From contig DMNE01000136.1 of NCBI GenBank assembly GCA_003453735.1, positions 1-9,683 of the forward strand: DNA of 9,683 bases, given 5' to 3'. Every line of letters starts with the position of its first letter. Position 1 is the first letter of the stretch. A program made the position numbers and the translations under genes. The notes under the pieces are model-generated. The model did not search any database. It was not told the origin of the DNA and saw nothing but the letters and a program-made list of their open reading frames with translations. This DNA comes from Nitrospiraceae bacterium (GTDB lineage Bacteria; Nitrospirota; Thermodesulfovibrionia; Thermodesulfovibrionales; UBA9159). Positions 7,334-9,683 of this stretch are shown piece by piece.

Positions 7334-8214
7334 GCATAAAACATTTTTTTCAGGAAGTCGAAAAAGGGCTGCGGTTACCCGTGTATTTTATGTACGCTAC
7401 TGACCCATATCTTCTTAAGGAGGCCTCTCTGATTGCTTCACGGGCCCTCCCCGAAGAAGAAAGGGGCTTTGGTTTTTCTACCTTTGACCTGGATGGAATT
7501 GAGGAAAAACCCTCTTTTGACCAGATAGCCGATGTCTTAAATACGATGCCCTTTATGGGAGGGCGAAGGATTGTTGTGGTCGAAAACATTCAGGAACTCG
7601 GAAAAAACGATAGGGAACCCCTGCAGAAGTACGTTTCAGATCCTTCACCTTACTCTGTCCTTATCCTTTTGCACAGGGGCAATCCAAAGGGTCAAATGAA
7701 GGAGCTTACAAAAAAAGTCAAAGCTATACTCCTCGATCTCCGGCAACAGGACTTTCCCCTCTGGATCAAAGACAAGGCACGGCAGAGGGCATTGGTTCTT
7801 ACGGATAGGGCCATTGAGTATCTCTTGGGGGTCGTCGGCCCGGATGTTGGTCTGCTCTCATCCGAGCTAGAGAAATGCACTCTCATCGGGAAGAGCCCTA
7901 TCGACCGAGATGATCTTCTCGGAGTTGTGAGCGGCAGCGGTGACTATAATGTATTTGACCTCGTAGATGCCATAAAAGACAAGAATATTGAACGGGTTTT
8001 CAAGATCGCTAAGGCACTGCAGGGCACCGCAGATCCATACAGTCTCTTAGGGGCCATCAATTGGTACTATAGCCGCATGTCAACACAGGACAAAAGCAGA
8101 ACGGCTTACTATGACAGGGTCTTCGGACTCCTCAATGAAGCAGACATAGGCATCAAGACCTCAGGGGGAACATTTCCTCTGGAATATCTTCTTATGAAGC
8201 TACTTCAGGTCTGA
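7330..8214 (+). CDS. holA: DNA polymerase III subunit delta
   Basis: 294 aa, shorter than the roughly 340-aa E. coli protein. Delta is the clamp-loader subunit that opens the beta sliding clamp. Visible family features: PVYFMYATDPYLLKEA (17-32) at the N terminus; MPFMGGRRIVVVENI (74-88), the strand leading from the hydrophobic clamp-contact region; a helical segment VGPDVGLLSSELEKC (168-182); NVFDLVDAI (206-214); and the C-terminal collar segment with ADPYSLLGAINWYY and the ending FPLEYLLMKLLQV. There is no Shine-Dalgarno before ATG 7330. Translation probably follows from lptE through the ATGA overlap. The 3' end overlaps the convergent rpsT end by 23 bp, with no visible terminator. Confidence 0.93.
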   Translation: MSIKHFFQEVEKGLRLPVYFMYATDPYLLKEASLIASRALPEEERGFGFSTFDLDGIEEKPSFDQIADVLNTMPFMGGRRIVVVENIQELGKNDREPLQKYVSDPSPYSVLILLHRGNPKGQMKELTKKVKAILLDLRQQDFPLWIKDKARQRALVLTDRAIEYLLGVVGPDVGLLSSELEKCTLIGKSPIDRDDLLGVVSGSGDYNVFDLVDAIKDKNIERVFKIAKALQGTADPYSLLGAINWYYSRMSTQDKSRTAYYDRVFGLLNEADIGIKTSGGTFPLEYLLMKLLQV

Positions 8215-8491
8215 AAAACGTATTGGCAATCCTGGCAAGACGTGATATCTTTCTGGAGGCGGTGTTTCTCTGGATAATGCCCTTGGAAGCTGCCTTCGTG
8301 ATGATCTTCGTGGCCTCTGCGAAAGACTTCTGGATTTCTTCCTCATTCTTGTCTGAGACAGCAACTTCGACTTTCTTGGTAATGGTCTTGATCGCTGTTT
8401 TCACCGCCTTGTTATGCAGCTTTTTTTTCTCTGCCTGACGAGCCCTTTTGATGGCTGAAAGATTTTTTTTCGGTGCAGCTTTTCCTGCCAA
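8192..8491 (-). CDS. rpsT: 30S ribosomal protein S20
   Basis: 99 aa, slightly longer than the usual 85-90. S20 binds 16S rRNA early in 30S assembly. The sequence is very basic and helical, with the family hallmarks SAIKRARQAEKKKLHNKAVK near the N terminus, an AVSDKNEEEI linker, and GIIQRNTASRKISRLARIAN near the C terminus, followed by a 9-residue tail FFRPEVAS-type extension. The start codon is TTG (8489-8491 on the minus strand), 5 nt after AAGGAGG (8497-8503). A non-AUG start is also used by E. coli rpsT, where it takes part in autoregulation. The gene is monocistronic, runs against holA and overlaps its last 23 bp. Confidence 0.97.
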   Translation of the reverse strand: MAGKAAPKKNLSAIKRARQAEKKKLHNKAVKTAIKTITKKVEVAVSDKNEEEIQKSFAEATKIITKAASKGIIQRNTASRKISRLARIANTFFRPEVAS

Positions 8492-8543
8492 GGTATCCTC
8501 CTTAGTGTGATATAAAAAGATGCTCTCTTTAACTGCGAAGATT

Positions 8544-8573
8544 AAAATAGCACAATCTAACTGAGAAAATCAA
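8544..8573 (-). promoter_or_regulatory. rpsT promoter
   Basis: Read on the minus strand, TTGATT (8568-8573) is a -35 and, after 18 nt, TATTTT (8544-8549) is a -10. A TG lies one base upstream, making an extended -10. The start would be near 8537, giving a leader of about 45 nt that ends in the strong rpsT ribosome-binding site. Confidence 0.5.
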
Positions 8574-8648
8574 TCATTTCTTTTGTTTTTCTCGCACCTT
8601 GAGCAGATGGCAAATGAAGGCATGAGACCAGCATTTTGGATCTCGTTA

Positions 8649-8657
8649 TGGTAAAAT
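8649..8657 (+). promoter_or_regulatory. extended -10 promoter directly before the DHS-like gene
   Basis: TGG followed by TAAAAT (8652-8657) matches an extended -10 element, with five of six hexamer bases. No good -35 is visible 16-18 nt upstream. The predicted start point (8663-8665) coincides with ATG 8665, so the mRNA may be leaderless. Confidence 0.45.
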
Positions 8658-8664
8658 TTCTCGT

Positions 8665-9683
<1,019 letters not shown>

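Noticed and set aside
8223..8438. Plus-strand hydrophobic ORF of 71 codons
   Set aside because: Exactly antisense to rpsT; the basic S20 codons produce a hydrophobic shadow.

Overview
The window reads as ordinary chromosome from an anaerobic, Gram-negative bacterium. Two predicted lipoproteins, one of them LptE-like, point to an outer membrane. The right edge carries the start of a 4Fe-4S ferredoxin. The gene order leuS-lptE-holA next to rpsT, the extra Cys/His cluster in LeuRS and the deoxyhypusine-synthase-like protein suggest a Desulfobacterota (deltaproteobacterial) or Nitrospirota lineage. That placement is inferred from protein flavour, not from any search.

Left part (1-3010, all +): the tail of an unidentified gene; a good sigma70-type promoter (about 178-206); a lipoprotein with TIM-barrel-like strand motifs; an overlapping small GAF-like/histidine-kinase-DHp-like protein with no ATPase domain; and a Clp1/Grc3-type polynucleotide 5'-kinase.

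Middle (3011-4088): about 1.08 kb without a recognisable gene. It holds one small ORF with a good ribosome-binding site (3392-3580), a stretch that reads like broken coding sequence (3092-3235), a cluster of short hairpins (3823-3944) and a possible leuS promoter.

Right part (4089-8214, +): leucyl-tRNA synthetase, LptE-like lipoprotein and DNA polymerase III delta (holA), with lptE and holA overlapping by 4 bp. rpsT (ribosomal protein S20) lies on the minus strand and its 3' end overlaps the 3' end of holA. A 173-bp divergent promoter region (8492-8664) separates rpsT from a DHS-like gene that looks leaderless. That gene overlaps the ferredoxin start by 4 bp.

The most interesting points are the DHp-only histidine-kinase-like protein beside a bacterial Clp1-type RNA/DNA kinase, a G-quadruplex-capable insert inside the LeuRS editing domain, the unexplained 1-kb gap, and the apparently leaderless DHS-like/ferredoxin pair. 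No CRISPR array, insertion sequence, tRNA or rRNA was found.
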